NCBI GenBank assembly: GCA_963739085.1
Contig: CAVTZA010000012.1
Span: forward strand, 124,001 to 188,000
Origin: DATFQE01 sp963739085
GTDB lineage: Bacteria; Actinomycetota; Thermoleophilia; Gaiellales; Gaiellaceae
DNA length: 64,000 bases
Reading direction: 5' to 3'
The notes under the pieces were generated by a model that saw nothing but the letters and a program-made list of their open reading frames with translations, did not search any database and was not told the origin of the DNA. Below, piece by piece: positions 28,616 to 41,400 of this stretch (positions are counted from its first letter, which is position 1; every line of letters starts with the position of its first letter). Made by a program: the position numbers and the translations under genes.

Positions 28616-29173
28616 GGTCGCCGGGAGCACGCAGGCCGCGGCCGCACGCGGCCAGGGCAGCCCAAACGCATAGCGGGCGCCGCATACGAGCAGGCCGAGC
28701 GCCCAGAACGCACAACCGAGCTCGAGCAGCGCGAAGACGGTCCCGCCGGCGCCGGCGTCCGAGCCCCCGGCGCGGAAGAGGTCGCCGCCGTAGGCCGCGA
28801 TCCGGACGGGCCAGAGGAAGAGGAGCCCCAGCGCGAGCGGTGCGCATGCGTACGCGACCACGTGCCGCGCCAGCCGGTAGGACGCGCCGGACCCGAGCTT
28901 CAGCGCCGCACCGAGGAGGATGTAGCCGACGAACCCGTATGCGACGGCCGCGATGAACGCAAAGACCGCGACCGAGGCTCCGCCCACCTCCGGTTCGTCG
29001 AGGAGCGTCGCGAAGCGCGGTGTCGACAGGACCGCGAAGAGGCCGGCCATGAACACGAGCGCAGCGGCCGTCTCCTGCCGCTCGTCCGCCCCGTCGCGGC
29101 GCATGGCGTCGAACACCTCCTGAGGTCTCCACAGCACGAGCGCCGCCCTCAGCCACCAATCCCGCGCCCCCAC
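28577..29173 (-). CDS. YIP1-like membrane protein
   Basis: A 198-residue protein with about five transmembrane helices: ETAAALVFMAGLFAVL, VAVFAFIAAVAYGFVGYILL, ACAPLALGLLFLWPVRI, TVFALLELGCAFWALGLL and a final AAACVLPATLAGLAVW. The N-terminal RAALVLWRPQEVFDAMRRD is the typical start of bacterial YIP1-domain proteins. The function is unknown. The start is GTG at 29173. Confidence 0.7.
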   Translation of the reverse strand: MGARDWWLRAALVLWRPQEVFDAMRRDGADERQETAAALVFMAGLFAVLSTPRFATLLDEPEVGGASVAVFAFIAAVAYGFVGYILLGAALKLGSGASYRLARHVVAYACAPLALGLLFLWPVRIAAYGGDLFRAGGSDAGAGGTVFALLELGCAFWALGLLVCGARYAFGLPWPRAAAACVLPATLAGLAVWIDRFQ

Positions 29174-29220
29174 GCGCGCGAGATTATCTCCCGGTGTCCC
29201 GCGGTTCGCCTGAGCCGCCG

Positions 29221-32061
<2,841 letters not shown>

Positions 32062-32126
32062 CGAGGCGAGTCTAGCCAGGTCGCGGCGAAAAACCCGTCC
32101 GACGAGCAACACCGTCAAGTTCAAAG

Positions 32127-35100
32127 CCCGGGCGACACGACCTATCGATCGCTGACGGCGCCAGCGGTCGACACGTCGTCGACGCAGTACCAGGGGTTCG
32201 CCGACGTCACCGCGATCGTCGCGGGGCGGCGCGGGAACCTACGGACGCGGACGTGCAGCTCGGCACCGGAAAGAGCGACGCGCAGCTCGGGCGGCTGGGC
32301 GCTAGTCGTCGCCACGGGGACCCGGCGCTCCGAGCCGCAACCTCTCGGTGTTCGACGGAATGCAGAACGTCAGCGGCGCGCGCGGTCACGATCCCGCTGA
32401 GCGGGTTTCAGACGCCGCTCTCGGGCCCGGTGAGTCGACGGTCGGGATCGTCGCCTACGAGGGGGATCTGGGCACACCGGCGACTGGCGCAGCTCCAGGG
32501 TCCGTCGGGGCATTCACCGCACTGTCGAAGCGTCAACCCGGGACCACCGGACACCTCGCTGTCGAACCGAACGTCTTCAACTCGACGATCTCGAAGCCGG
32601 CGCGTTGGTCACCTCGCGCACGCCGAGCTTCAAGAACAACCTCGGCTACGACGCCGACCTGTCAGGACCGAACGTGTGTTCGGCAAAGAGCCGCGTGCGG
32701 CTCTCGACCAGCGGCGACGCCTACCAGCCGGGCGTGGTGACGATCGCCACCGACCTGTACGCGCCCGGATCACCGCGACGAAGTCAGTCGACGCTCCACG
32801 GCGAGTCCGGCGACACGCTGTCGTCCTCGGTCGCGGTCCAGAACACCGGCCAGGACGGCGCAACCGGGCTCGCGTTCAGCGACCACGATCCCGGCCGGTG
32901 CGTGTTCGTAGTGCAGCATCCGCCTGAACGGAGCCGTGATCACCGACGACGCGAAGCGAGGCTCTCGGAGAGGTGGCCGTCCGGCCGGTGGTTGTGCGCC
33001 TCGGCACGGGGGCGACGCCGGCGGCGGGCGGGACGCTCGCTCCGGGTGCGAGCGCGACGGTGAGCTTCCAGGTCACTGTCGCCACCGCGGGCTTGGCCTC
33101 GGGCGCGAGGATCGAGAACACGGCGGATCTCGCGTTCCGCGCCGCTACGACCCAGGTTCCCAGCACGGTGACCACGGCGCCGGCGATCACGAACGTGAAC
33201 GTGCCCGATCTGACGATCGGCAAGACGCACGTGGGGACGCTCTCGCCCGGACAGCCGAGCACGTACACGATCACGGTCAGCAATGTCGGTGCGGGGCCGA
33301 CGTCCGGGACGGTGACGGTGACGGACACGATCGAGCCGCCCGGGCTGGTCCTCAACGGAGCCCCCGCCGGCGCCGGCTGGTCGTGCTCGACGGCGGGAAC
33401 GACCGTCACGTGCATGCGCCCGGATGCGCTCGCCGCGGGCAGCGACTACCCGCCGATCTCGATCCCGGTTCTCGTCGACCCGGGAGCCCAGCCCGGACAG
33501 CTCAGCAACACGGCGTCGCTCACCGCCGGGAGCGACGGCAATCCCGACAACAACTCCTTCACGGACGAGGGCGCCGTGAGCGAGCCGGCCATCGACCTGC
33601 ACGTCGAGAAGGTCGTGACCAGCACGGCGAATTGAACCGGTCGGCTACTCTTCTTCCTGGATCCGTTCAGGTAGCGCATCGCCGGACGAACAACGGCGTC
33701 GCCGACGCCGCCAACGTGCAGCTCACGGAGATCCTCGAGGCGCCCCTGATCGTCGTGTCGACAACGACGTGAAGGTAGTGCGTGCCCACAGGCTGAAGGC
33801 GTGGCAATCGCGGCCAGGCGCCGGTGACGGTCGACGACGGAGCGCGAGCAGCGAGTTCTCCCCGGACCCATGGGCCGAATACCCGAGCAGCAAGCTGCTG
33901 AACAACACTGCGACCGTGTCAGCCCCGGTGGGCACCGAGATCAACCCGGACGACAACAGCGCGTCGGCGGCGATCTCCACGTGCCGTGGGCGGAGACCTC
34001 GCTCAGGAAGACCTTCGCGCCCGCGCAGCCGGTCGCGGGAGGCCCGGTCACTACACGCTCACCCTCCACAGCGACGGGCCGGGAACGGTGGACATGGTGG
34101 TGGCCGACATCCTGCCGGACGCGCTGCAGAAGCCCCCGACGGCGATCTCGATCTCCGGCGGGACCGGCATCTGTCAGTACGACCCGACCAGGGAGAACAG
34201 CGGCTTCCCCCCGGGCTCCCCGATCGTGTTCTGCGAGATCCCGCAGCTCGGCGCCGGAGAGGATCGCGTGATCACGATCCAGGGCACGCTGGCACCCGAC
34301 AGCGCCGGCACCCAGGTGGACAACCTCGGGCTCTCGAGGAAGACGCGCCGATCAGGGGTCGTAGCTTCGAGCCCGTCCTCGGACAACGACGAGCCGCTCG
34401 AAGACGCCGCGCATCGTCACGTCGGGATCCCAAGATCTCGTCGGGCCGGCCACGGTCGGAGTCGGCGATGTCGCCACCTTCCGGCTCGTCGCGTCGAACT
34501 CGGGCACGGTCGCTACGACGAACGTGGTCGCGACCGACACCCTGCCCGCCGGGCTGGAGCCGGTCGAGCTCCCCGCCGGCTGCGTCGCGACCGGCCAGGA
34601 CGTGACGTGCGCGCTCGGCACGCTGGCGCCCGGCTCCCAGCAGACGATCGAGCTGCGCGCGCGGGCACAGGCGTCGGCGGCCGGAAGCACTTTGACCAAC
34701 CGGGCGGCGATCCGAACTGACGAGGCCGACCTGGTTCAGGGCAACGACAGCAGCTCGGCCGAGCTGACCGTCGCGCCTACGGCTCGGGCACCGGAGGCCG
34801 CCCCGCCGGCGGTCGATGTGGCGGTGACCGTCGAGCCCTCCGGGCGGCCTGGCGACCGTCGGCGTCGCCGGCACATGGAGGCTGCGAGTCGTCAACCGCG
34901 GCCCTGGGACCGCTACCAACGTGACCCTCACCGGCACGCCGCGAGGCGACGCAGACCTGATCCGCTCGAGCTTCAGCGCCACACCCTGCCTCACCGGCCA
35001 GCGGATCAGGTGCGGCTTGGGCACGCTGGCGCCGGGCGCATCGCGGACGATCACGGCCGAGTTGCGGCCCACTGCGGCCGGGCGTTTGACGCTCACCGGC

Positions 35101-35410
35101 ACCGTCACCGCGGCAGAACGCGACACCGTGCCGCCCAACAACACGGATCAGGCGTCGATCACGGTCGACCTGGCAACCGTCGATCTAACCGTGGTCGCAG
35201 AGCCGCCCGTCGTGGCTCCCGGAGACGCGACGACGATCGTCGTCAGGGCCGTGGCGCGGAGCCGCCGTCCTGCGCGTAACGCCAGCGTCTGCGTCCGAGT
35301 GCCAGCGACATCTGAGCATCCGGAAACCGGCGGCAGCGACGCTCCGCAACGGGCGCTTGTGCTGGCGCATCGCACGACTCGCGCGTGGACGGAGCCGCAC
35401 ATTCGTGTAG
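32127..35410 (+). pseudogene. DUF11-repeat surface protein, 5' end missing and frame broken
   Basis: Coding similarity starts abruptly at about 32127 (PGDTTYRSLTAPA, then YQGFADVTAIVAG, VQLGTGKSDAQLGGWALVV when frames are joined) without a start codon or signal peptide. About six DUF11/CARDB-like repeats follow: VPDLTIGKTHVGTLSPGQPS, then NTASLTAGSDGNPDNN, AIDLHVEKVVTS, CALGTLAPGSQQTIELRARA, CGLGTLAPGASRTITAELRP, VVAEPPVVAPGDATTIVV. In another frame the end is CVRVPATLSIRKPA, with TAG at 35408-35410. At least eight frame changes are present. Intact relatives are secreted repeat proteins with wall or sortase signals. The gene begins only 66 bases from the uvrA start, so its 5' part may have been deleted or lost in assembly. 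Confidence 0.75.
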
Positions 35411-35412
35411 GG

Positions 35413-35838
35413 CTACGAGGCCAGGCGTTCGACGAGCGCGCAGACCTGCCTCGGCTGGGCGACGTTGTCCAGCGACAGCGGCCCCACGACGACGGTGCCG
35501 TAGCCGAACAGCCGGCCGGTGAAGGACTGGTCGACCTCGACGGCGTCGATCCTGCCGAGGCGCACGGCCTTCGCCCGCCGGCGCAGGGTTCCCTGGACGA
35601 CGAACACCTTCTCGTCGGTGACCACGACCCTCGTTCGTTCCCAGCGCCACACGGCCCGCAGAGCCACCAGGGCGCCCAGCGCCATGAGCGCCGCGCCCGT
35701 GACGGCGAGCGGCCACTCGAACGCGAGCAGAGCGCCGCCGACCACCGTCGCCAGCACGGCCCGCGACAGCGGCCGCACGAGGACGACGCCGTGCGGGCGT
35801 GCGTCGAGAAAGACGTGCTCCTCGGCTTCAGCGAGCAT
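35413..35838 (-). CDS. PH-domain (DUF304-type) membrane protein
   Basis: A 141-residue protein. Two hydrophobic segments (LATVVGGALLAFEWPLAV and GAALMALGALVALRAVW) are followed by a bacterial PH domain: RTRVVVTDEKVFVVQGTLRR, then VRLGRIDAVEVDQSFTGRLF and YGTVVVGP. The role is unknown, probably at the membrane. I place the start at ATG 35838 because the longer upstream frame is Arg/Thr-rich and unlike the family. It is convergent with the DUF11 gene, with two bases between the stops. Confidence 0.8.
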   Translation of the reverse strand: MLAEAEEHVFLDARPHGVVLVRPLSRAVLATVVGGALLAFEWPLAVTGAALMALGALVALRAVWRWERTRVVVTDEKVFVVQGTLRRRAKAVRLGRIDAVEVDQSFTGRLFGYGTVVVGPLSLDNVAQPRQVCALVERLAS

Positions 35839-35896
35839 GGGCCGCGCCCTTCGCCGCACCAGTGCGCGCTCCTCCCGCGTTTGCCCAGGCTGAGAC

Positions 35897-36970
35897 GTGG
35901 CGAAAACCCTGCACATGCAGGAAACAGCCCGCAACGCCTTCGTCGCCGCGGTCGTGTTCGTGAGCGTCGTCGCTCTCGCCCTGGCGCTGTGGAAGGTGCG
36001 CGTCCTGCTCGCGCTGCTGTTCCTCGCCTTCATCGTGGCGGCCGCTCTGCGACCGGGCGTCGAGGCGCTCAAGCGCCACCGCATCCCGCGCGGCGGCGGG
36101 ATCCTGCTCCACTACGCCGGGCTGGCCGCCCTCGTCGGCCTCCTGCTGTGGCTCGTCGTGCCGCGCGCGGTCGACCAGATCGGGAAGGCGACGGACTCGT
36201 CGCGGCTCGAGACCCAGGCCCGCCGGACGACGGGAGTCAAGCACGACATCCTCATCGGGATCCAGAACCGGCTCGAGGAGCTGCCGAACGGCGCCGAGCT
36301 GATCGATCCCGCGGTGGAGGTGACGGTGACGGCGTTCGAGATCCTCGTCGGGATCGTCTTCGTCCTCGCAGCGGCCGCGTACTGGATCTTCGAGCGCGAC
36401 CGAGCCGTCGACCTCGTCGCCTCCCTCCTCCCCCGCGACAAGCGCAGGCTCGTCCGTGACACCTGGACCCTCATCGACCTCAAGCTCGGTGCGTTCGTCC
36501 GCGGTCAGGCCGTCCTGATCCTGGCGGTCGCCACGGTTCTCTCGACGATCTTCTGGGCGATCGGCCTGCCGTTCTGGCTGCTGATCGGCGCCTTCGCGGG
36601 CGTCGTCGAGATCGTCCCGGTCGTCGGCCCGCTCGTGGCCGGCGCGCTCGCGGTCGGCGTCGGGCTGACCGAGTCCGTGGCCGTCGGAGTCGCGGCCGGC
36701 GTGGCCGTGCTCTGCGTCCGCCTGATCGAGGACTACCTGGTGATCCCGCGCGTGCTCGGCGAAGCGGTGGGCCTGTCACCGCTGCTCGTCCTGACGGCCG
36801 TCGCCGGCGTGGCGCTGCTCTTTGGCGAGTTCGCGGTGCTGCTGGCGATCCCGATCGCGGCCGTCCTCGCCACGCTCGTCAACGTGATCGTGCTCAACAA
36901 GGATCCGGCCGAGGAGGAGATTCCGACCGTGCTCTTCGCGCCGAGCGACGCGGAGACGTCGACCGGCTAG
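35897..36970 (+). CDS. AI-2E family transporter (PerM-like permease)
   Basis: 357 residues with seven to eight transmembrane helices, for example FVAAVVFVSVVALALALW, VLLALLFLAFIVAAAL, LLIGAFAGVVEIVPVVGPLV and LLVLTAVAGVALLFGEF. The segment FAGVVEIVPVVGPLVAG is the family hallmark. Members export small molecules or ions; the substrate here cannot be inferred. The start is GTG at 35897, or ATG at 35915. The stop shares a CTAG with the convergent small gene. Confidence 0.88.
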   Translation: MAKTLHMQETARNAFVAAVVFVSVVALALALWKVRVLLALLFLAFIVAAALRPGVEALKRHRIPRGGGILLHYAGLAALVGLLLWLVVPRAVDQIGKATDSSRLETQARRTTGVKHDILIGIQNRLEELPNGAELIDPAVEVTVTAFEILVGIVFVLAAAAYWIFERDRAVDLVASLLPRDKRRLVRDTWTLIDLKLGAFVRGQAVLILAVATVLSTIFWAIGLPFWLLIGAFAGVVEIVPVVGPLVAGALAVGVGLTESVAVGVAAGVAVLCVRLIEDYLVIPRVLGEAVGLSPLLVLTAVAGVALLFGEFAVLLAIPIAAVLATLVNVIVLNKDPAEEEIPTVLFAPSDAETSTG

Positions 36971-37209
36971 GCGGCCTTGCGCCAGCGGCCGAAGACGAGG
37001 CCGCCGAGCGTGAAGCCGAGGCCGAAGGTGCCGACCGCGAATGCGCCCAGCGCGATCGCCTTGCGCACGCCGGAGAGGCGCTGCCAGCGCCCGATCGCCT
37101 CTACTTCCTCCGCAGTGAGCGGCTCGCCCCGACGCTTCTTCCGGAGCGCACCCCCCGCACGAAGGCCCAGATAGAGATCGTCGAAGATCTCGGCCGACTG
37201 ATCGCTCAC
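36967..37209 (-). CDS. Small protein with C-terminal membrane helix
   Basis: 80 residues. The soluble part (SAEIFDDLYLGLRAGG, then LTAEEVEAIGRWQRLSG) is followed by one membrane helix (AIALGAFAVGTFGLGFTLGG) and a basic end (FGRWRKAA). No family is recognised. The start is GTG at 37209. Its promoter region is shared with the divergent metallophosphoesterase. Confidence 0.6.
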   Translation of the reverse strand: MSDQSAEIFDDLYLGLRAGGALRKKRRGEPLTAEEVEAIGRWQRLSGVRKAIALGAFAVGTFGLGFTLGGLVFGRWRKAA

Positions 37210-37238
37210 CAAAACCCAGTGTATAGCCTGCACCGGCT

Positions 37239-38057
37239 GTGCCCGGCCGCCTGCTCCACGTCTCCGACCTCCATGTCGGCAGCCGTGAGGAGTTCCTGAT
37301 CGAGCCACGGCTGGGAGAGCTGATGGAGCGGCTGGCGCCCGACCTGATCGTGGCGAGCGGCGACCTCACCCACCGCGGTCGAGCCGATCAGCACGAACGT
37401 GCGGCCGAGTTCCTGCGCGGCTTTGGCGTCCCCCTGCTCGCGATCCCGGGCAACCACGACATCCCCTACACGTTCCCGGCCCGCTTCACGCGCACGTTCG
37501 CAGAGTTCGAGCGTCACTGGCAGACGACCCAGCCGGTGCACGACTCGGACGGGCTCTTCGTCGTCGGGCTGAACTCGGTGCGCGCGTGGCGCCAGCAGTC
37601 GGGCGGGATTCGTGTGCACCAGTTGGAGTGGGCCGACGAGCGGCTGCGCCAAGCGCCGCCAGACGCGTTCAAGGTCGTCGCCCTACACCACCACCTCACG
37701 GGCGCGCCCTGGCGCAGCAGGAAGAAGCCGGTCGCGAGGCGCAACCACGTGCTCGCGTCGCTCGTGGAGTCGGGCGCCGAGCTGATCCTGGCCGGGCACA
37801 TCCACCAGGCCGCGATCAGCGAGCGCCGCGAGTTCGAGGTCTCCTCGGGCGGCGAGCACGGCGTCACCGTCTCGATCGCTCCCGGGCTCGGCCAGCCGCG
37901 GCCGCACCGGCGCGGCGAGGCGCGGGGCCTGCACGTCTACGACTTCGACGATGCCTCCGTGCTCGTTCAGACGTACGTCTGGCGGGACGAGAACTGGGGG
38001 CTCACGGCCGTTCGCCGCTTCGGGCGGGGCCGTGAGCCACTCGCAGTCGAGACCTGA
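37239..38057 (+). CDS. Calcineurin-like metallophosphoesterase
   Basis: 272 residues with the complete metal-ligand set: LLHVSDLHVGSR (Asp, His), LIVASGDLTHRGRADQ (Asp), IPGNHDIPY (Asn, His), VALHHHLTGAP (His) and LILAGHIHQAAI (two His). This is the cyclic-nucleotide phosphodiesterase-like or Icc-like branch, with no signal peptide, so it is probably cytosolic. The substrate is unknown. The start is GTG at 37239. Confidence 0.9.
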   Translation: MPGRLLHVSDLHVGSREEFLIEPRLGELMERLAPDLIVASGDLTHRGRADQHERAAEFLRGFGVPLLAIPGNHDIPYTFPARFTRTFAEFERHWQTTQPVHDSDGLFVVGLNSVRAWRQQSGGIRVHQLEWADERLRQAPPDAFKVVALHHHLTGAPWRSRKKPVARRNHVLASLVESGAELILAGHIHQAAISERREFEVSSGGEHGVTVSIAPGLGQPRPHRRGEARGLHVYDFDDASVLVQTYVWRDENWGLTAVRRFGRGREPLAVET

Positions 38058-38060
38058 GCG

Positions 38061-38303
38061 CTAGGCCGTTCGAGGCGCCCTGCTCGGCAGGACGCGTTGA
38101 ACGAGCGTCACGAGGATCGCCGCCACGATCACGGCCAGAACCCAGCCGAGCCAGCCCGAGATGAGCAGGCCCACGATCAGCATCGCGGCGATGCCGATCA
38201 GGATGGTGACGATCCAGCCCATCGGGTCGGGCCCCGGATTGATGAGCCGTCCGAGCGCGCCGACGATGAGGCCTCCGATGATGAGTCCGATGATTTCAGC
38301 CAT
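38061..38303 (-). CDS. GlsB/YeaQ/YmgE family stress-response membrane protein
   Basis: 80 residues with three hydrophobic segments: IIGLIIGGLIVGALGRLI, MGWIVTILIGIAAMLIVG and WLGWVLAVIVAAILVTLV. The Gly-rich start and the NPGPDPMGW turn are the family hallmark. The exact role is unknown. It starts with ATG at 38303 and is convergent with the metallophosphoesterase, with 3 bases between stops. Confidence 0.88.
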   Translation of the reverse strand: MAEIIGLIIGGLIVGALGRLINPGPDPMGWIVTILIGIAAMLIVGLLISGWLGWVLAVIVAAILVTLVQRVLPSRAPRTA

Positions 38304-38348
38304 GGCCAGATTGTTGCCAGCCCGGGTCTGTGCAAAACCCGATGAACC

Positions 38349-38379
38349 GGGGGCCCGCCGCGGCGCGCGGCGGGCCCCC
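38349..38379 (-). terminator. Strong GC hairpin downstream of the phosphodiesterase/nucleotidase gene
   Basis: GGGGGCCCGCCG (38349-38360) and CGGCGGGCCCCC (38368-38379) form a perfect 12-bp stem with a 7-base loop. It lies 37 bases after the stop of the minus-strand gene at 38416. A T run appears only about 11 bases beyond the stem, so it is a likely but not classical terminator. Confidence 0.7.
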
Positions 38380-38415
38380 GAGGTCGATCAGGGTGCCGTG
38401 ATCACCGGGCAGTCG

Positions 38416-41400
38416 TTACCGGAGCCCGGAGCCGGGTCGTGTGCAGACGATCCGTCCCTGGATCGCCGGGCTGATCGGCGAGTTCGCGGTGATGTGGTCC
38501 GCGACCACCTGATCCATGAGATCGAGCGTCGACATCCTGCTGGCGAAGTTCGGGTATCCGTCGCCCCCGTTCGCCATGAAGTCGTTCTCGAGGATCGAGT
38601 AGGTGCTCGCCGCGGTCAGATCGACCGCCGGGCCGGTGCAGGTGCCGTCGGCGGCCTGCCTGACGGCTCCGGTCACCCGGCTCCCGGCCGCCGCTTCGAC
38701 GTTGTAGGTGAAGCAGAGGCCGGACACCTGCGGGAAGCGGCCGTTCTCCGCCGGCATGAAGGAGACGCCGTTCTCGAGCATCGTCTTCAGCTCGGCGCCG
38801 TTGACGGACAGCGTCACCACGATGTTCCCGAACGGCAGAACCGCGAAGCTCTGGCCGCGCGTGATCGGGAACGGCGGCGGCGTGTATGCCGGGCAGAAGT
38901 CGTTCGGATTGTCGGCCGTCGGGCAGGTGAGATCGGCCCGCAGACCGCCGGAGTTCGTGATCGCGAAGTCCTTGGCGTACGACTTCCGGAGCGCGTCGGT
39001 GACCGTGTTCCCGACGAGCGACTCGCACCGGCGCCCGTTCCCGTTGCCGCACGAGTCCGCGCGCGGGATGAAGCGGGTCGAGCTACCGATCGTAGTACCG
39101 AAGATCGGCGCGAGCGCGGCGTTCAACTCGTCGATCCGAGCCTGGATCGTCGGGTCGGGCGTCACGCCGATGTTCCACGGCCGGTGGAAGTCCGCCGTCT
39201 TGTACACGACCTTGTCGGCCTTCTTGTCCACCACGATCCGGATCCGGGTGAACCGGATGCCCTTGCCGCGGTTCTCCGTCACCAGCACGCCGTTGGAGCG
39301 GTAGGAGAGGACCTGGATGTCGTTGTGGTCGCCGATCACGACGTCGACGTTCTCGACGCCGTCCGCGATGTCGATCAGCGGCCCCGTCGCGGTCTGCAGC
39401 GACCCGTCGTTCGCCCCTTCGTGCCCGAGCGCGATGACGGCGTCGACGGGCTTCTTGTGCCTGCTCTTCAGCTTCGCCGCCTCGGCATTGACGAGCGGCA
39501 GCACCGGCCGCACCTGGAACGGGCCGAGCCGGCCCGGGAACAGGAGCGACGGCGTGTCCACCGTCGTGAAGCCGACGACCCCGATGCGGACGCCGTGGAA
39601 CGTGAACTCGGTCGACGGCGACCACTCGGGAGGCGTCGTCCCGTTCGGGAAGACGACGTTCGCCGAGATGACCGGGAAGTCGGCGAGCGGGATCAGCTCG
39701 TTCCTCAGGTACTGCTCGCCGCGGTCGAACGAGTGGTTTCCGACCGCCTCGGCATTGACGCCCATGAGGCTCATGATCGGCGGCGTCGGCTTGTCGCCGA
39801 ACGCGTTCGAGATCGGCGGCGTCGCGCCGCCGAACGAGTCGCCGCCCGTCAGCGTGATCGAGCCGTCCCGCGCCTCGGCGCGGTAGACGTCGAACCACGG
39901 CTTCAGGAACGCCGAGCCGGCGATGTTGAAGGTCGGCCCGACCGTGTCGGCCGCCTCGGCCAGCGGGATCAGCTGCGCATGCCAGTCGCTGATGTTCAGC
40001 ACCGTCAGCTCACGCAGGTCGCTGACGTCCTCGAGGATGTTGTAGAGGATCTTGCCCCGCGCGTTCTGCGGCCCGGGGATCCCCATCAGGAACGCCAGCG
40101 TCGGTGCGACGTCGATCGCCCGCACGCCCTTGACGGGCCCGCGATGGCGGACGCCGGGCCCGCTCGCGACGAACGTCCCGTGCATGTTGATGCTGTGCTT
40201 GAGGTCGACGAAGTCCGGCAGGTAGCCGTGCTGGCCGAAGAACTGCGAGAACGCGATGTCCTGACCGGCCGTGGCTGCGTCGAACTGGTACGGCGGCCGG
40301 CTCACGAGCACGACGTCGCCGCTTCGGTTCGGATGGAGCGCGTCCGTCCCGTCGACGTTCCGCAGCTCCTCCTTCTTCATGATCTTCAGCATCACCTGCC
40401 GTCCGGGCGTCGCCGGGTCGACGAGCGCCTGGAACTTGTTGATCACGGCCGTGCGAATCGCCTCGTACGTGATCCCGGCCGGCAGCGTCGGGTTGACGTA
40501 GACCTGCGTCGTCCCGCCGGCCCAGCACGCCTTCGCGAGATCCGCCGCGTTCTGGGCGCGGCAGTTGCTGAGAGCCACGGAGCCGAGCGCGGGGTTCCCG
40601 CTCGGGTGCACCGAGACGTCCGCGTTCGTGACGGTGTTGTGCACGGTCGTGTCGAACAGGAGCTTGCGGGCGTTGATCGCCAGCCACTGCGGCGCGAAGC
40701 CGTGGTCCGACGACGCGAACACCGCCGTGTCCTTCTTGCCCATCAGCGAGCGGCCGAGCGCGAGCGTCTGGTCGGCCTCGTGGTAGGCGTCCTCCAGGTA
40801 CTCCTCGCGCTGGCGGAGCCTGTGGTCCTTGACGCCGTCGCCGTTGACGTCGTCGAAGTACGGGTTCGGCCGCCCGTCCATGTCGGTCCGGATCGTCAGG
40901 CCGAGGAACTGGTGACTGACCTCGTCCGTGCCCGGGTTGCCGAGCAGCAGCAGGTCCGGCTTGTAGCCGAGCGTGTTGATGATGTAGCGGAGGTACGCCC
41001 AGTGGGCGTCCGACCACATCTGACCCTGCTCGATGTAGGTGTCCTCGTCGACGACGAGCGCCTCGAGCGGGGCGAAGTCGCCCGCGGTGGAGGTCGGGAA
41101 GTCGTGCGCGAGGGTCTCCTCGAACGCGGCCGAGCCGGCCGGGCCGAGGGCGTTGTAGGTCGCGTTCACACGTGAGATCGAGGTGAAGTACAGCCGGAGC
41201 TGCGGCTCACCCGCGGTCGTGGTCATGTCGATGAGCTTCATGTAGAAGCCGGCGGTCTGGCCGGCGCGGGCGCCGATCAGCGTGACCTTGCTCTCGGCCC
41301 AGTCCCCGACTGCGAGGTTCGCGACGGCGGCCGAGCCGTTCTTGCCGGCGCTGGAGGGCACGACCAGCACGTGGTCGAAGCCCGCCGAGCTCCCGGCGGA

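Noticed and set aside
38161..41175. A 1,004-codon open frame on the plus strand opposite the phosphodiesterase/nucleotidase gene
   Set aside because: It is Arg/Asp/Val-rich, with no family motifs. It mirrors the GC-rich codon use of the minus-strand gene, which has full domain support.
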